Positions 56,180-63,892 of a stretch of 64,000 nt of DNA are shown piece after piece. The stretch is from Tatumella morbirosei (GTDB taxonomy: Bacteria > Pseudomonadota > Gammaproteobacteria > Enterobacterales > Enterobacteriaceae), in contig NZ_JPKR02000003.1 in NCBI RefSeq assembly GCF_000757425.2, forward strand, positions 186,001 through 250,000. The letters are read 5' to 3'. The notes beneath the pieces are model-generated. The model did not search any database, was not told the DNA's origin, and worked only from the letters and a program-made list of their open reading frames with translations. The stretch's first letter is position 1. Each line of letters starts with the position of its first letter. Both the position numbers and the translations under genes were made by a program.

Positions 56180-56964
56180 TGTCAGAGATAAAACTACATA
56201 CTCAGGACGAAATAGAGCTGGCCCGCGCAGCGGGCCATGCGGCCGCCAAAGTTCTTGAAATGATCACCCCGTTTGTGGTGCCGGGCGTCACAACAGAAGA
56301 GCTGGACAAACGTTGCCATGATTACATCGTCAATGTTCAGGGGCTGATTCCGGCCAATATTGGCTATCACGGTTATACCAAAACGGTCTGTACCTCCGTT
56401 AACCATGTCGTATGTCACGGGATACCGGCACCAAAAGTTCTGAAAAAGGGCGATATCGTGAATATTGATGTGGCCGTGATCAAAGAGGGCTGGTACGGCG
56501 ATACCAGTCGCATGTATTACGTCGGTGAGCCATCGATTCGTGCTAAACGGCTGGTGGAGACGACTTACGATTCGATGGTTGCCGGTATCCGGGCTGTCCG
56601 GCCAGGCGCCACGCTGGGTGATATTGGTGCAGCGATTCAGTCTGTCGCCGAAAATGCCGGTTTCTCGGTCGTAAGAGAGTATTGCGGTCACGGGGTGGGC
56701 GAGATCTATCATACCGAACCTCAGGTGTTACATTACGGCACTCCGGGTACCGGGACCGTGCTGGAAGAGGGGATGATTTTTACCATTGAACCGATGATTA
56801 ATGCCGGCAAAGCGGCGACCAGTGTGTTGTCTGATGGCTGGACGGTAGTGACTAAAGACCGTTCGTTGTCTGCTCAGTGGGAACATACGATTGCGGTGAC
56901 CTCAGAAGGTTATGATCTTTTGACACCCTGGCCGGAAGGGACCGGCGGATACGCTGAACTGTGA
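56179..56964 (+). CDS. map: Type I methionine aminopeptidase
   Basis: Metal-dependent enzyme removing the N-terminal Met of new proteins. The 261 residues carry the five metal ligands of the pita-bread fold: Asp in VNIDVAVIKEG, Asp in GWYGDTSRMYYVG, His in YCGHGVGEIYHTEP, Glu in FTIEPMINAG and Glu in AQWEHTIAVT, plus the substrate His in TKTVCTSVNHVVCHGIP. All catalytic residues look intact. E. coli map sits beside rpsB, whereas this copy is behind a ParD-like gene far from ribosomal genes, so it is probably a second, accessory MetAP. Confidence 0.9.
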   Translation: MSEIKLHTQDEIELARAAGHAAAKVLEMITPFVVPGVTTEELDKRCHDYIVNVQGLIPANIGYHGYTKTVCTSVNHVVCHGIPAPKVLKKGDIVNIDVAVIKEGWYGDTSRMYYVGEPSIRAKRLVETTYDSMVAGIRAVRPGATLGDIGAAIQSVAENAGFSVVREYCGHGVGEIYHTEPQVLHYGTPGTGTVLEEGMIFTIEPMINAGKAATSVLSDGWTVVTKDRSLSAQWEHTIAVTSEGYDLLTPWPEGTGGYAEL

Positions 56965-56971
56965 CCGACCT

Positions 56972-56989
56972 GCCCGGCGAGCGCCGGGC
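56972..56989 (+). terminator. Terminator after the parD-like/map operon
   Basis: GCCCGGCG (56972-56979) pairs with CGCCGGGC (56982-56989), followed by CACCTTATTT; it starts 8 bases after the map stop. Confidence 0.65.
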
Positions 56990-57287
56990 CACCTTATTTC
57001 CCGTTATTCACGCATCATCAAAATTTCGGACAAATTTCGCGACACTTCCAGTCTGTTTGCCTGCATAAATCAGGATTTTCACTGAATTAACGCAGTTTTT
57101 TGCATAAAATTGCCTTGCAAAAGTTTAGATTTAAAATCCTTATATTTCATTTGGTTGCAGAAAATTGTGATATTTATCGCAAGCTTAATGTTAATATGTT
57201 TACTGAACAGCATTTTCCTGCTGGATCGGTGGTTGTTAAACCGTAATAATATCCCTCACCTTACGAAGATAAGAATAGTTATTTAAT
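56990..57287. other. AT-rich gap before the FAH-family gene
   Basis: About 300 bases of AT-rich DNA with no ORF; it should contain the promoter of the fumarylacetoacetase-family gene, but no well-matched -35/-10 pair is seen. Confidence 0.4.
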
Positions 57288-58118
57288 ATGCAGTTATGTA
57301 GTTTTAAAATTAAAGCCACGGGTCACCACAGTTTTGGGATTCTCAGGGACAATGGTGTCACAGACGCCGCTAAATATACCGACTATGCAGACCTGAAAGC
57401 GGTACTTATGGCTCAGGCCGTCGATGAACTGAAAGTACTCGCTGATTATCCTGCCGATTACTCACTGGATGAGATTTCATTTTTGCCGGTGATCGAATCT
57501 CCTGGAAAAATTCTGTGTGTCGGAATGAATTATTCCGAAAAGCGCAAAGAGTTCGGTGAAACCAATCCGGCCCCGACCTTGTTTATCCGGTTTGCCGATA
57601 CTCTGTCTGCACATCAGACACCTTTACAAAAACCGGCCAGTAGTGAACAGTTCGACTACGAAGGTGAACTGGCGGTGATTATTGGTAAACCGGCTCATCA
57701 GGTTCCGGCTGAAGAGGCGTTGCAGTACGTGGCCGGATACAGCTGCTTTATGGACGCGACGGTGCGTGATATGCAGTTTACCTGGTTTACGGCCGGCAAA
57801 AACTGGCCCCAGACGGGCGGGTTTGGGCCCTCGATGACGACCAGTGATGAGATTCCTGATCCACAACAACTTGATATCCGGACTTTTCTGAACGGTCAGC
57901 AAGTACAGCAGGATTCAACGGCTAACATGATCCATACCGTGGCCAATATCATTGCTTATGTCACCTGTTTTACTCCGCTGGCGCCCGGAGATGTGATTAT
58001 CACCGGATCTCCCGGAGGTGTAGGTAAATCACGCACTCCTCAGTTATTTATGTTCCCTGGCGATAACATTTCTGTAGAAATTAGTCAGATTGGCAAACTA
58101 TCTCATATGATTGCCTGA
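57288..58118 (+). CDS. Fumarylacetoacetate hydrolase (FAH) family protein
   Basis: Cytosolic metal-dependent hydrolase or decarboxylase of the FAH fold, 276 residues. After a variable N-terminal domain (about 1-65) comes ILCVGMNYSEKRKEFG. The metal-binding Glu pair in FDYEGELAVIIG near residue 125, the Asp in CFMDATVRDMQ near 157, the Lys in WFTAGKNWPQTGGFGPS and the loop GDVIITGSPGGVGKSRTPQLFMFPGD follow. Such enzymes act on acylpyruvates, 2-keto-3-deoxy acids or aromatic-degradation products; the substrate here is unknown. It is monocistronic, convergent with the MerR gene. Confidence 0.86.
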   Translation: MQLCSFKIKATGHHSFGILRDNGVTDAAKYTDYADLKAVLMAQAVDELKVLADYPADYSLDEISFLPVIESPGKILCVGMNYSEKRKEFGETNPAPTLFIRFADTLSAHQTPLQKPASSEQFDYEGELAVIIGKPAHQVPAEEALQYVAGYSCFMDATVRDMQFTWFTAGKNWPQTGGFGPSMTTSDEIPDPQQLDIRTFLNGQQVQQDSTANMIHTVANIIAYVTCFTPLAPGDVIITGSPGGVGKSRTPQLFMFPGDNISVEISQIGKLSHMIA

Positions 58119-58218
58119 GTGACATATGACAGCTGGCCGTCACAGGCATTTTGCTTCTGACAGCCAGTCTATCCTGATACTTTCCCGTGACTGACCGGAG
58201 CCTGGAATATAGTTTCTC

Positions 58219-58611
58219 TCAGGGACTCATTCTGTAGCAGGCTTCGAACGGTGGAATATCCCCTTTGTTCAGTCCGTCTTCCAACACCTTTTGTAAATTG
58301 ATCAACTCAGTCCGTTGTGCTTTGAGACTTGACTCGATACGTTCCAGTTCCAGCAGACGCAGTCTTATTTGTTCCAAAGTCAGTGACATGGAGCAACTTC
58401 CATCGTTAAGAAACAGGCTGCGGATAGTTTCCAGTGTAAATCCCAGACGTTGAGCATCCCTAATCAGCAGCAGTTTTGCTACTTCGCCCGGGGTATAACT
58501 CCTATAGCCGTTACCTTCACGCCCGGGAGCCTGAATAATTCCCTGTGTTTCATAATAACGGATTGCTGATGCAGGTATTCCTGTCAGTCTGACCACTTCA
58601 CCTATTTTCAT
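58219..58611 (-). CDS. MerR family transcriptional regulator
   Basis: DNA-binding regulator of 130 residues from the ATG at 58611; family proteins begin MKIGEVVRLTGIPASAIRYYE as here, and the TTG-started extension overlaps the divergent promoter. HTH (1-70) includes IRYYETQGIIQAPGREGNGYRSYTPGEVAKLLLIRDAQRLGFTL, then a dimerising coiled coil (about 80-118) and a short C-terminal segment with one Cys (EACYRMS). Divergent from the nitroreductase gene, whose promoter has the elongated spacer that MerR proteins untwist, so this is the likely target. The signal may be an electrophile or quinone, by analogy. Confidence 0.88.
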   Translation of the reverse strand: MKIGEVVRLTGIPASAIRYYETQGIIQAPGREGNGYRSYTPGEVAKLLLIRDAQRLGFTLETIRSLFLNDGSCSMSLTLEQIRLRLLELERIESSLKAQRTELINLQKVLEDGLNKGDIPPFEACYRMSP

Positions 58612-58618
58612 AATCTGC

Positions 58619-58650
58619 TTGACCTTCAACTTACCTTTAAACTTTATAAT
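58619..58650 (+). promoter_or_regulatory. MerR-type promoter of the nitroreductase gene
   Basis: TTGACC (58619-58624) and a perfect TATAAT (58645-58650) are 20 bases apart, longer than the normal 17, as in MerR-controlled promoters. It begins 8 bases beyond the merR-like ATG and lies about 70 bases ahead of the nitroreductase ATG. Confidence 0.7.
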
Positions 58651-58722
58651 TCGCCCGGAACAGAGTAATGGGGTTGCAGTTTAAGTGTAATAAATACTGT
58701 GTCTGATAATGAGGATATTTTA

Positions 58723-59361
58723 ATGAGTCAGTTAATTGAAGCCCTGAAATGGCGTTATGCGACGAAAAAATACGACCCGGATCTAAAAGTAGACGATGCA
58801 AAACTTGACCGTATCCTTGAAGCAATAAGGCTGACAGCAACCAGTAGCGGACTTCAGCCCTTTGAAGTCATAGTGATCACAAACCCGGAGCTTAGAAAAA
58901 AAATCAGGCAGGTGAGTTGGGATCAATCACAGATAACGGATTGTTCTCATCTGCTGGTTTTTGCTGCATGGCACGATATAACCCCTGAACGGGTGAATAT
59001 GATGTTTGATTTGACTAATGATATTCGTGGCACCAGTCACCCGGCATGGGAAAACTACCGACAGTTACTGCTCACTATTGTCAACCAACGTGGACAGGAA
59101 AATAATTATCAAGCGGCTGCCCGGCAGGCATACATCGGTCTTGGCTCAGCACTTATTGCGGCCGCGATGGAACAAGTGGATGCCACCCCGATGGAAGGAT
59201 TTGATCCTCAGGCGATTGACCTTATTCTTGGTTTGCCAGAACGAAATCTGCGTAGTGTGGTTATATTACCTCTGGGCTATCGGGCAAAGGAGGGGGACTG
59301 GCTGGTTAATCTTCAGAAAGTCCGTCGTCCCGTGGAGCAATTTATCACAAGGATAGATTAA
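58723..59361 (+). CDS. NAD(P)H-dependent nitroreductase family oxidoreductase
   Basis: FMN enzyme of the nitroreductase fold (NfsB-type), 212 residues from the ATG at 58723, with GAGGA upstream. Start LIEALKWRYATKKYDPDLKV is the family's N-terminal FMN-binding helix. Then come LTATSSGLQPFEVIVITNPELRKKI, LVFAAWHDITPERV and the C-terminal GLGSALIAAAMEQVDATPMEGFDPQAIDLILGLP and VVILPLGYRA. Natural substrate is unknown; quinones or nitroaromatics are typical. The divergent MerR gene probably controls it. Confidence 0.86.
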   Translation: MSQLIEALKWRYATKKYDPDLKVDDAKLDRILEAIRLTATSSGLQPFEVIVITNPELRKKIRQVSWDQSQITDCSHLLVFAAWHDITPERVNMMFDLTNDIRGTSHPAWENYRQLLLTIVNQRGQENNYQAAARQAYIGLGSALIAAAMEQVDATPMEGFDPQAIDLILGLPERNLRSVVILPLGYRAKEGDWLVNLQKVRRPVEQFITRID

Positions 59362-59407
59362 CGACATGCCGGCAGTCACTGCGGTTGCTGTCGGCACCGT
59401 TTAAGGC

Positions 59408-59851
59408 TCAGACTGGCAGGGAGTTGCTGACGCGAAACAGGCGCCGGCAGAAATCGAGAAAATAACCATAGGCAGCGCCCATTACCATCGAGACCAGAAT
59501 ATTAGAACTGACCGCCGCAGTAATCTGGTGCCAGTCAGCGCCGACAAACAGCAGAATCGCCACATACACTGGCGACTGAAACGTCACATAACTCACAATA
59601 TCCGCCACGCTTTTTACCCATCCTGCGGGACTGAAATATTTTGCCTTGCGCATCAGTAAATCGCGGTACACACCATAAGGTACCGCAATCAAAATATTAA
59701 CCGGAATACCCACCAGTCGTGATGACAGCGATTGCTGAAATGTCATACCTGATAAAAATATCTCGATCATCATATTAACAATGGTGCAGTAAATGACCAT
59801 CGCAAAAGTATCTGCAACCGCATGACGCAGGCGGGATTGCGCAGAGAACAT
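59408..59851 (-). CDS. alaE: L-alanine exporter AlaE
   Basis: Inner-membrane exporter of L-alanine, 147 residues (E. coli 149). Strong collinearity with E. coli Ala[77 protein letters not shown] and [24 protein letters not shown]. Four membrane helices are expected. It is convergent with the nitroreductase gene and alone in its transcription unit. Confidence 0.94.
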   Translation of the reverse strand: MFSAQSRLRHAVADTFAMVIYCTIVNMMIEIFLSGMTFQQSLSSRLVGIPVNILIAVPYGVYRDLLMRKAKYFSPAGWVKSVADIVSYVTFQSPVYVAILLFVGADWHQITAAVSSNILVSMVMGAAYGYFLDFCRRLFRVSNSLPV

Positions 59852-59881
59852 GGTGGTATTCCTCGGGTTATAAGGTCTGAT

Positions 59882-60058
59882 ATGTTGGATAAATCGCCTG
59901 GAGGCAGCGATATCATCTGGTATATTAAATTGCGTGTAGAATATATCTCTCCATCGAAACAGGCAACTAGCTTAAAATTTTTATTTAATGACTTTTTGTC
60001 GATAATATTCTCTGTGGTTGGTTATTTTTTGGCTACGGCGCTATTTTCGTTGTCTTAA
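59882..60058 (+). CDS. Possible small membrane protein (58 residues)
   Basis: An ATG at 59882 with AAGG six bases upstream opens a 58-codon frame. It begins [20 protein letters not shown], has a basic middle ([11 protein letters not shown]) and ends with one hydrophobic segment, [18 protein letters not shown], long enough to span the membrane. It is divergent from alaE, with its start 31 bases beyond the alaE ATG, so it overlaps the alaE promoter. AT-rich codon use may produce hydrophobic runs by chance, so the call is weak. About 340 further bases up to 60399 hold nothing I can name. Confidence 0.33.
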   Translation: MLDKSPGGSDIIWYIKLRVEYISPSKQATSLKFLFNDFLSIIFSVVGYFLATALFSLS

Positions 60059-60399
60059 TATAAATATTTCATATATATCAGTAAGTAAGAAATTTAATCT
60101 CTCCGATGGATATCGTAAAGTATCCGGATAACCTGAGGGTTTTAAAGTAATATTCTGATTAGTAACCTTTGGCATGATAATCTGGTGATCTGACTCATTA
60201 ATGAAATAATCGTCGGCAGGATGTGGCAAGGGGAGCGGTGGGAAGCAGTGTCGGTGGCTAGTCAACTGCGGGCAGGAGTTACATTAATGGCACTGGAAAT
60301 CCACTTCAACCTTATTCAGGTCTATACTGCGAATACCTGCTTGCTGACTACTCAGATGTCATTTCATATGACGCAAATCTACTATCAGGCGCTTATGCT

Positions 60400-61422
60400 A
60401 TGAAAAAAATAGGATTTTTATCTTTTGGTCACTGGACACCTTCGTCCCATTCAGCTACTGCCAGTGCCGCAGATGCACTGACCCAGTCCATCGATTTGGC
60501 GGTTGCCGCCGAAGAAATCGGTGTGGATGGCGCGTACTTTCGTGTTCACCATTTTGCGCGGCAACTGAGCGCACCTTTCCCGTTGCTGGCGGCTGCCGGT
60601 GCCCGTACCCGGAAAATTGAAATTGGTACCGGGGTGATTGATATGCGTTATGAAAATCCACTCTATATGGCCGAGGAGGCTTCGGCTGCGGATTTGATCA
60701 GTGGTGGCCGGTTACAACTGGGCATCAGTCGCGGTTCAGGTGAGCAGGTGATTGATGGCTGGAGCTACTTTGGCTACCGCCCTCAGGAAGGTGAATCCGA
60801 TGCTGATATGGGCCGCCGCCATACCGAGGTTTTCCTCGATGCACTTCGCGGAGAGGGATTTGCCAAACCCAATCCCCGGCCGATGTTCCCGAATCCACCG
60901 GGGTTACTGCGTACGGAACCCTTTTCTGAAGGACTGAGAAGCCGTATCTGGTGGGGGTCTGGTTCGAATGCCACGGCGCGCTGGGCAGCGGAGCAGGGCA
61001 TGAATCTGCAAAGCTCAACTCTGAAAGACGACGAAACCGGCGAACCCTTCCATGTGCAACAGGCTCAGCAAATCCGTATCTACCAGGATGCCTGGAAGCA
61101 GGCCGGTCATAGCCATACTCCGAGAGTGTCGGTGAGCCGGAGTATATTTGCACTGACCAACCAGCAGGATAAAGCCTACTTCGGCGGTATGTCTCAGGGC
61201 GGCGATCAGATTGGCTATCTGGACGAAAACACCCGTGCGATTTTCGGGCGCAGTTATGCCGCAGAACCGGATAAACTGATTGAACAGTTAAGAGCAGATG
61301 AAGCCATTGCTCTGGCGGATACTTTGCTACTCACCATCCCTAATCAGTTGGGTGTTGATTATTGTGTACATGTGATGGACTCCATTCTTAAACATGTTGC
61401 ACCGGCCCTGGGTTGGCGTTAA
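60400..61422 (+). CDS. LLM-class flavin-dependent oxidoreductase
   Basis: Luciferase-like monooxygenase-family protein of 340 residues, cytosolic, using FMNH2 or F420-like flavin. Seen: IGFLSFGHWTPS, AVAAEEIGVDGAYFRVHHFARQLSAPFPLLAAAGARTRKIEIGTGVIDMRYENPLYMAEEAS, the typical beta-strand/flavin loop. SGGRLQLGISRGSGEQV, IWWGSGSNATARWAAEQGMNL and ADTLLLTIPNQLGVDYCVHVMDSI follow. No reductase partner is adjacent. Substrate is unknown. It lies downstream of a 340-base non-coding stretch. Confidence 0.85.
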   Translation: MKKIGFLSFGHWTPSSHSATASAADALTQSIDLAVAAEEIGVDGAYFRVHHFARQLSAPFPLLAAAGARTRKIEIGTGVIDMRYENPLYMAEEASAADLISGGRLQLGISRGSGEQVIDGWSYFGYRPQEGESDADMGRRHTEVFLDALRGEGFAKPNPRPMFPNPPGLLRTEPFSEGLRSRIWWGSGSNATARWAAEQGMNLQSSTLKDDETGEPFHVQQAQQIRIYQDAWKQAGHSHTPRVSVSRSIFALTNQQDKAYFGGMSQGGDQIGYLDENTRAIFGRSYAAEPDKLIEQLRADEAIALADTLLLTIPNQLGVDYCVHVMDSILKHVAPALGWR

Positions 61423-61780
61423 TTCTCCCCGGAGTTATTTACCGCAACATTGCGTTCATGTTCAGTGTTGCGGAATTGATTTCTGCTTGCAGCTGAAAGG
61501 GATGGCATGATAAATCGATACTGATATAGCCTGAATGCCTGGAGTATTGCCCACGATTAACAAGGATTACTGTTCCGGAATATAGAACAGGGTGACGTTA
61601 AACGATTATATATCTTTTTGCAATCCCACTCTGCTTATAAACATTATATCCCCTCTTGTTTCTTCTAATGTTCACTAATTGTGAAATATGACCATTAATA
61701 AAAATTAACTGACTAAGTTGAGCTATGAACTATACTTCATCAGGTAGTACTGGTATTTACCCTACTTTATGGAGAATTTT
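61423..61780. other. Gap between the LLM and ABM genes
   Basis: This 358-base stretch has no gene. A hairpin CCGCAACA (61442-61449) with TGTTGCGG (61466-61473) follows the LLM stop and may end its transcript. The 3' half is AT-rich and should contain the promoter of the small monooxygenase gene. Confidence 0.45.
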
Positions 61781-62071
61781 ATGATTACTTTGAATGTATT
61801 CTTTAAGGTTAATCCACAGAAGAAAAGTGAATTTCTGAAAGAGCTCACACATATGGTGACTGAATCAAACAAAGAATCAGGCTGTGAGTTTTATAAATTA
61901 TGGCAGGATAATGCTAATCCTGATTTCTATGTCCTGATCGAGCACTGGAAAGATAAAGAATCACTGGGTGGACACCAGAAAACGCCACACTGGCAACACT
62001 TTGATGATGTGGTGAATAGTTACCTCACCGAACCTTATGAAGAACATCATTACAAAGAGATTGAACAGTAA
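61781..62071 (+). CDS. Antibiotic biosynthesis monooxygenase (ABM)-domain protein
   Basis: Small ferredoxin-fold protein of 96 residues, family ABM/YgiN-like quinol monooxygenases. From the ATG at 61781 (GGAG six bases upstream; another ATG at 61769 overlaps that site) it reads ITLNVFFKVNPQKKSEFLKELTHMVTESNKESGCEFYKLWQDNANPDFYVLIEHWKDKESLGGHQKTPHWQHF. This contains the usual E-x-G-C and HxxxxH features. Function could be quinol oxidation or a dimeric partner protein. It is monocistronic and followed by a strong hairpin. Confidence 0.82.
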   Translation: MITLNVFFKVNPQKKSEFLKELTHMVTESNKESGCEFYKLWQDNANPDFYVLIEHWKDKESLGGHQKTPHWQHFDDVVNSYLTEPYEEHHYKEIEQ

Positions 62072-62076
62072 TTTTT

Positions 62077-62100
62077 TGCAGGGAGCTCTGGCTCCCTGCA
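62077..62100 (+). terminator. Terminator after the ABM gene
   Basis: TGCAGGGAGC (62077-62086) and GCTCCCTGCA (62091-62100) form a perfect 10-bp stem around TCTG, followed by a T-rich stretch (GTTATTCTCTTATTTTC). Confidence 0.75.
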
Positions 62101-62127
62101 GTTATTCTCTTATTTTCTGTACAACGG

Positions 62128-63402
62128 TTAATTTCTGAATCTGATAAATTGTGAGCAAACCAGATACACTGCGGCACAGACGGCATAATAAACTAACATA
62201 GCTTGATAGCCGTAATGTTGCACAATGATTCCTGAGGCAATACCTACTGTCGCTCCACCTATTTGTCCTGCAAAATTCAGAACGCCACCTACAAAACCAA
62301 GGTTCTTATGTGAAGTTATCATTCCCGGTATCAACCAGTAAAGTCCGCCAAACATTTCAAAATAAAATCCCAGGCAGATTATAGCTACGGCCAGGGTTAC
62401 ACTGTGTATATAACCGATAGAGGCCAGAGAGGCGAGGGAGACAACGCCCGATACCAGAAATAAGATTCTAAGTACCCGCGGGAAGATTAATTTTCCCCGA
62501 AATTTATCGGAAATAAATCCACCGCTTATTTCTCCCAGAGTGCCAGCCAGGAAAATGCAGAAGGTTGCTAGTCCGGAATACTGCAGACTCAGTCCTCTTT
62601 CATGTACCAGGTAACTCGGTCCCCATGTTACCAGGCCAAAGAAAACCATAGCGAAACCTATGCGGCCAAAAAACATAAATACCAATGAAACAGTATCCAG
62701 TTTTCTGTCAGTATCTGCCTGTTGATTCACTGAAACACTCACAGGGCTTAGCGGGGCGGAGATAACATGCAGCTCATGTTCCGTAATATTAGGGTGCTGA
62801 TAAGGGAACTCTTTGACTTTGCGAAAGACGATATAGGCAACAATCATACTGACTATGCCAGTAACAAGGAATGCGGCACGCCATGAGCCAAACCAGACGA
62901 TTAATGAAGACACTATGATTGCGCCGACAGCGGACCCGAGTGCAGCACCGCTATCTATTAAAGTGATACCCCGGCTTTTCTCCTTATCGGGTAACCATTG
63001 GCTAACAATCTTGTTGGCGGCGGGCATAAACGGGGCTTCAAAAGCCCCCAGTCCAAGCCGGCTTAAGATAAGTGTAAATCCTCCCATGGCCAGACCCCCA
63101 ATAGCTGCAAATACTCCCCAAAATATAGAGGTCACTCCCAGAACTTTTTTGGCTCCAATCTTATCAACCAGATAGCCGCCAGGTAACTGAAATGCACAAT
63201 ATGCCCAAAAAAATGAGCTTAATATGATCCCCTGAACCTCCGGAGATAAATTAAATTCTTTAGTGACATCCGGCATTGCAAGAGACAGAGAGATCCTGTC
63301 AATACAGTTAATAGTGTACAGGATGAAAATTAATGAAATCATTCTCCAGCGGATACTGTACTTTAGGGCACTCCTGGTGCTGCTTTCATAAGTTAGTGAC
63401 AT
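62128..63402 (-). CDS. MFS carboxylate/sugar-acid transporter, ACS family
   Basis: Inner-membrane symporter of the anion:cation symporter family (relatives import glucarate, galactonate, phthalate or hexuronates), 424 residues with about 12 helices. Seen: LYTINCIDRISLSLAMPDVTKEFNLSPEVQGIILSSFFWAYCAFQLPGGYLVDKIGAKKVLG at the N-terminus, the family's helix 1-2 signature. LSRLGLGAFEAPFMPAANKIVSQWLPDKEKSRGI and GGFISDKFRGKLI follow. Upstream on the same strand are a RidA gene and an oxidoreductase tail, so it probably imports the substrate for that pathway. A sugar acid or aromatic acid is the best guess. Confidence 0.87.
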   Translation of the reverse strand: MSLTYESSTRSALKYSIRWRMISLIFILYTINCIDRISLSLAMPDVTKEFNLSPEVQGIILSSFFWAYCAFQLPGGYLVDKIGAKKVLGVTSIFWGVFAAIGGLAMGGFTLILSRLGLGAFEAPFMPAANKIVSQWLPDKEKSRGITLIDSGAALGSAVGAIIVSSLIVWFGSWRAAFLVTGIVSMIVAYIVFRKVKEFPYQHPNITEHELHVISAPLSPVSVSVNQQADTDRKLDTVSLVFMFFGRIGFAMVFFGLVTWGPSYLVHERGLSLQYSGLATFCIFLAGTLGEISGGFISDKFRGKLIFPRVLRILFLVSGVVSLASLASIGYIHSVTLAVAIICLGFYFEMFGGLYWLIPGMITSHKNLGFVGGVLNFAGQIGGATVGIASGIIVQHYGYQAMLVYYAVCAAVYLVCSQFIRFRN

Positions 63403-63461
63403 AATTCAGGCCTCACATTAATGAATTACCTGGTAGAGAGGTTTGATTTGTTATAATTTAT

Positions 63462-63863
63462 TTAAAGATCGATTAAGGCGAAGGCTTCTGCTTCAAATAA
63501 TAAATCAGGATGCGCAAGAGCAGAAACCTCGACGAATGTATTTGATGCTCTCATTGTTGGTGGCATAATTTCTTCGCGAATCCTTCTCATTAGTGGAAGT
63601 GCGATTGTAATATCAGTTGCGTAATACGTTATTTTAGCCACATGCTGCCAGTCAGTATTAAGATATTTGAGGCAAAGCTCAAGGTTGTGATAGACCTGGC
63701 GAATTTGTGCTTCCATATCACCAATGCCAATAACTGAGCCTTGCTGATCGACAGATACCTGACCCGATATAAATGCTGGTATGCCATTTCCTGAAACAAT
63801 ATGAGACCAGCCATTTCCTGCAACCAGTCCATCCGGTTGAATAATATGGTTAATGTTTTTCAA
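63462..63863 (-). CDS. RidA/YjgF family protein
   Basis: Trimeric Rid-fold protein of 133 residues, possibly an enamine/imine deaminase or a pathway-specific hydrolase. Seen: SHIVSGNGIPAFISGQVSVDQQGSVIGIGDMEAQIRQVYHNLELCLKYL and RASNTFVEVSALAHPDLLFEAEAFALI; the Arg found at the RidA active site (usually in the RxxVxVxxLP region) is present as RASNTFVEVSAL. The start is TTG at 63863: GGAGG lies 5 bases upstream and no ATG is available, so the non-ATG start is well supported. Same strand as the MFS gene, 59 bases upstream of it. Confidence 0.85.
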   Translation of the reverse strand: MKNINHIIQPDGLVAGNGWSHIVSGNGIPAFISGQVSVDQQGSVIGIGDMEAQIRQVYHNLELCLKYLNTDWQHVAKITYYATDITIALPLMRRIREEIMPPTMRASNTFVEVSALAHPDLLFEAEAFALIDL

Positions 63864-63892
63864 GTTTCCTCCACGGTAGTTAACGTAATTAA

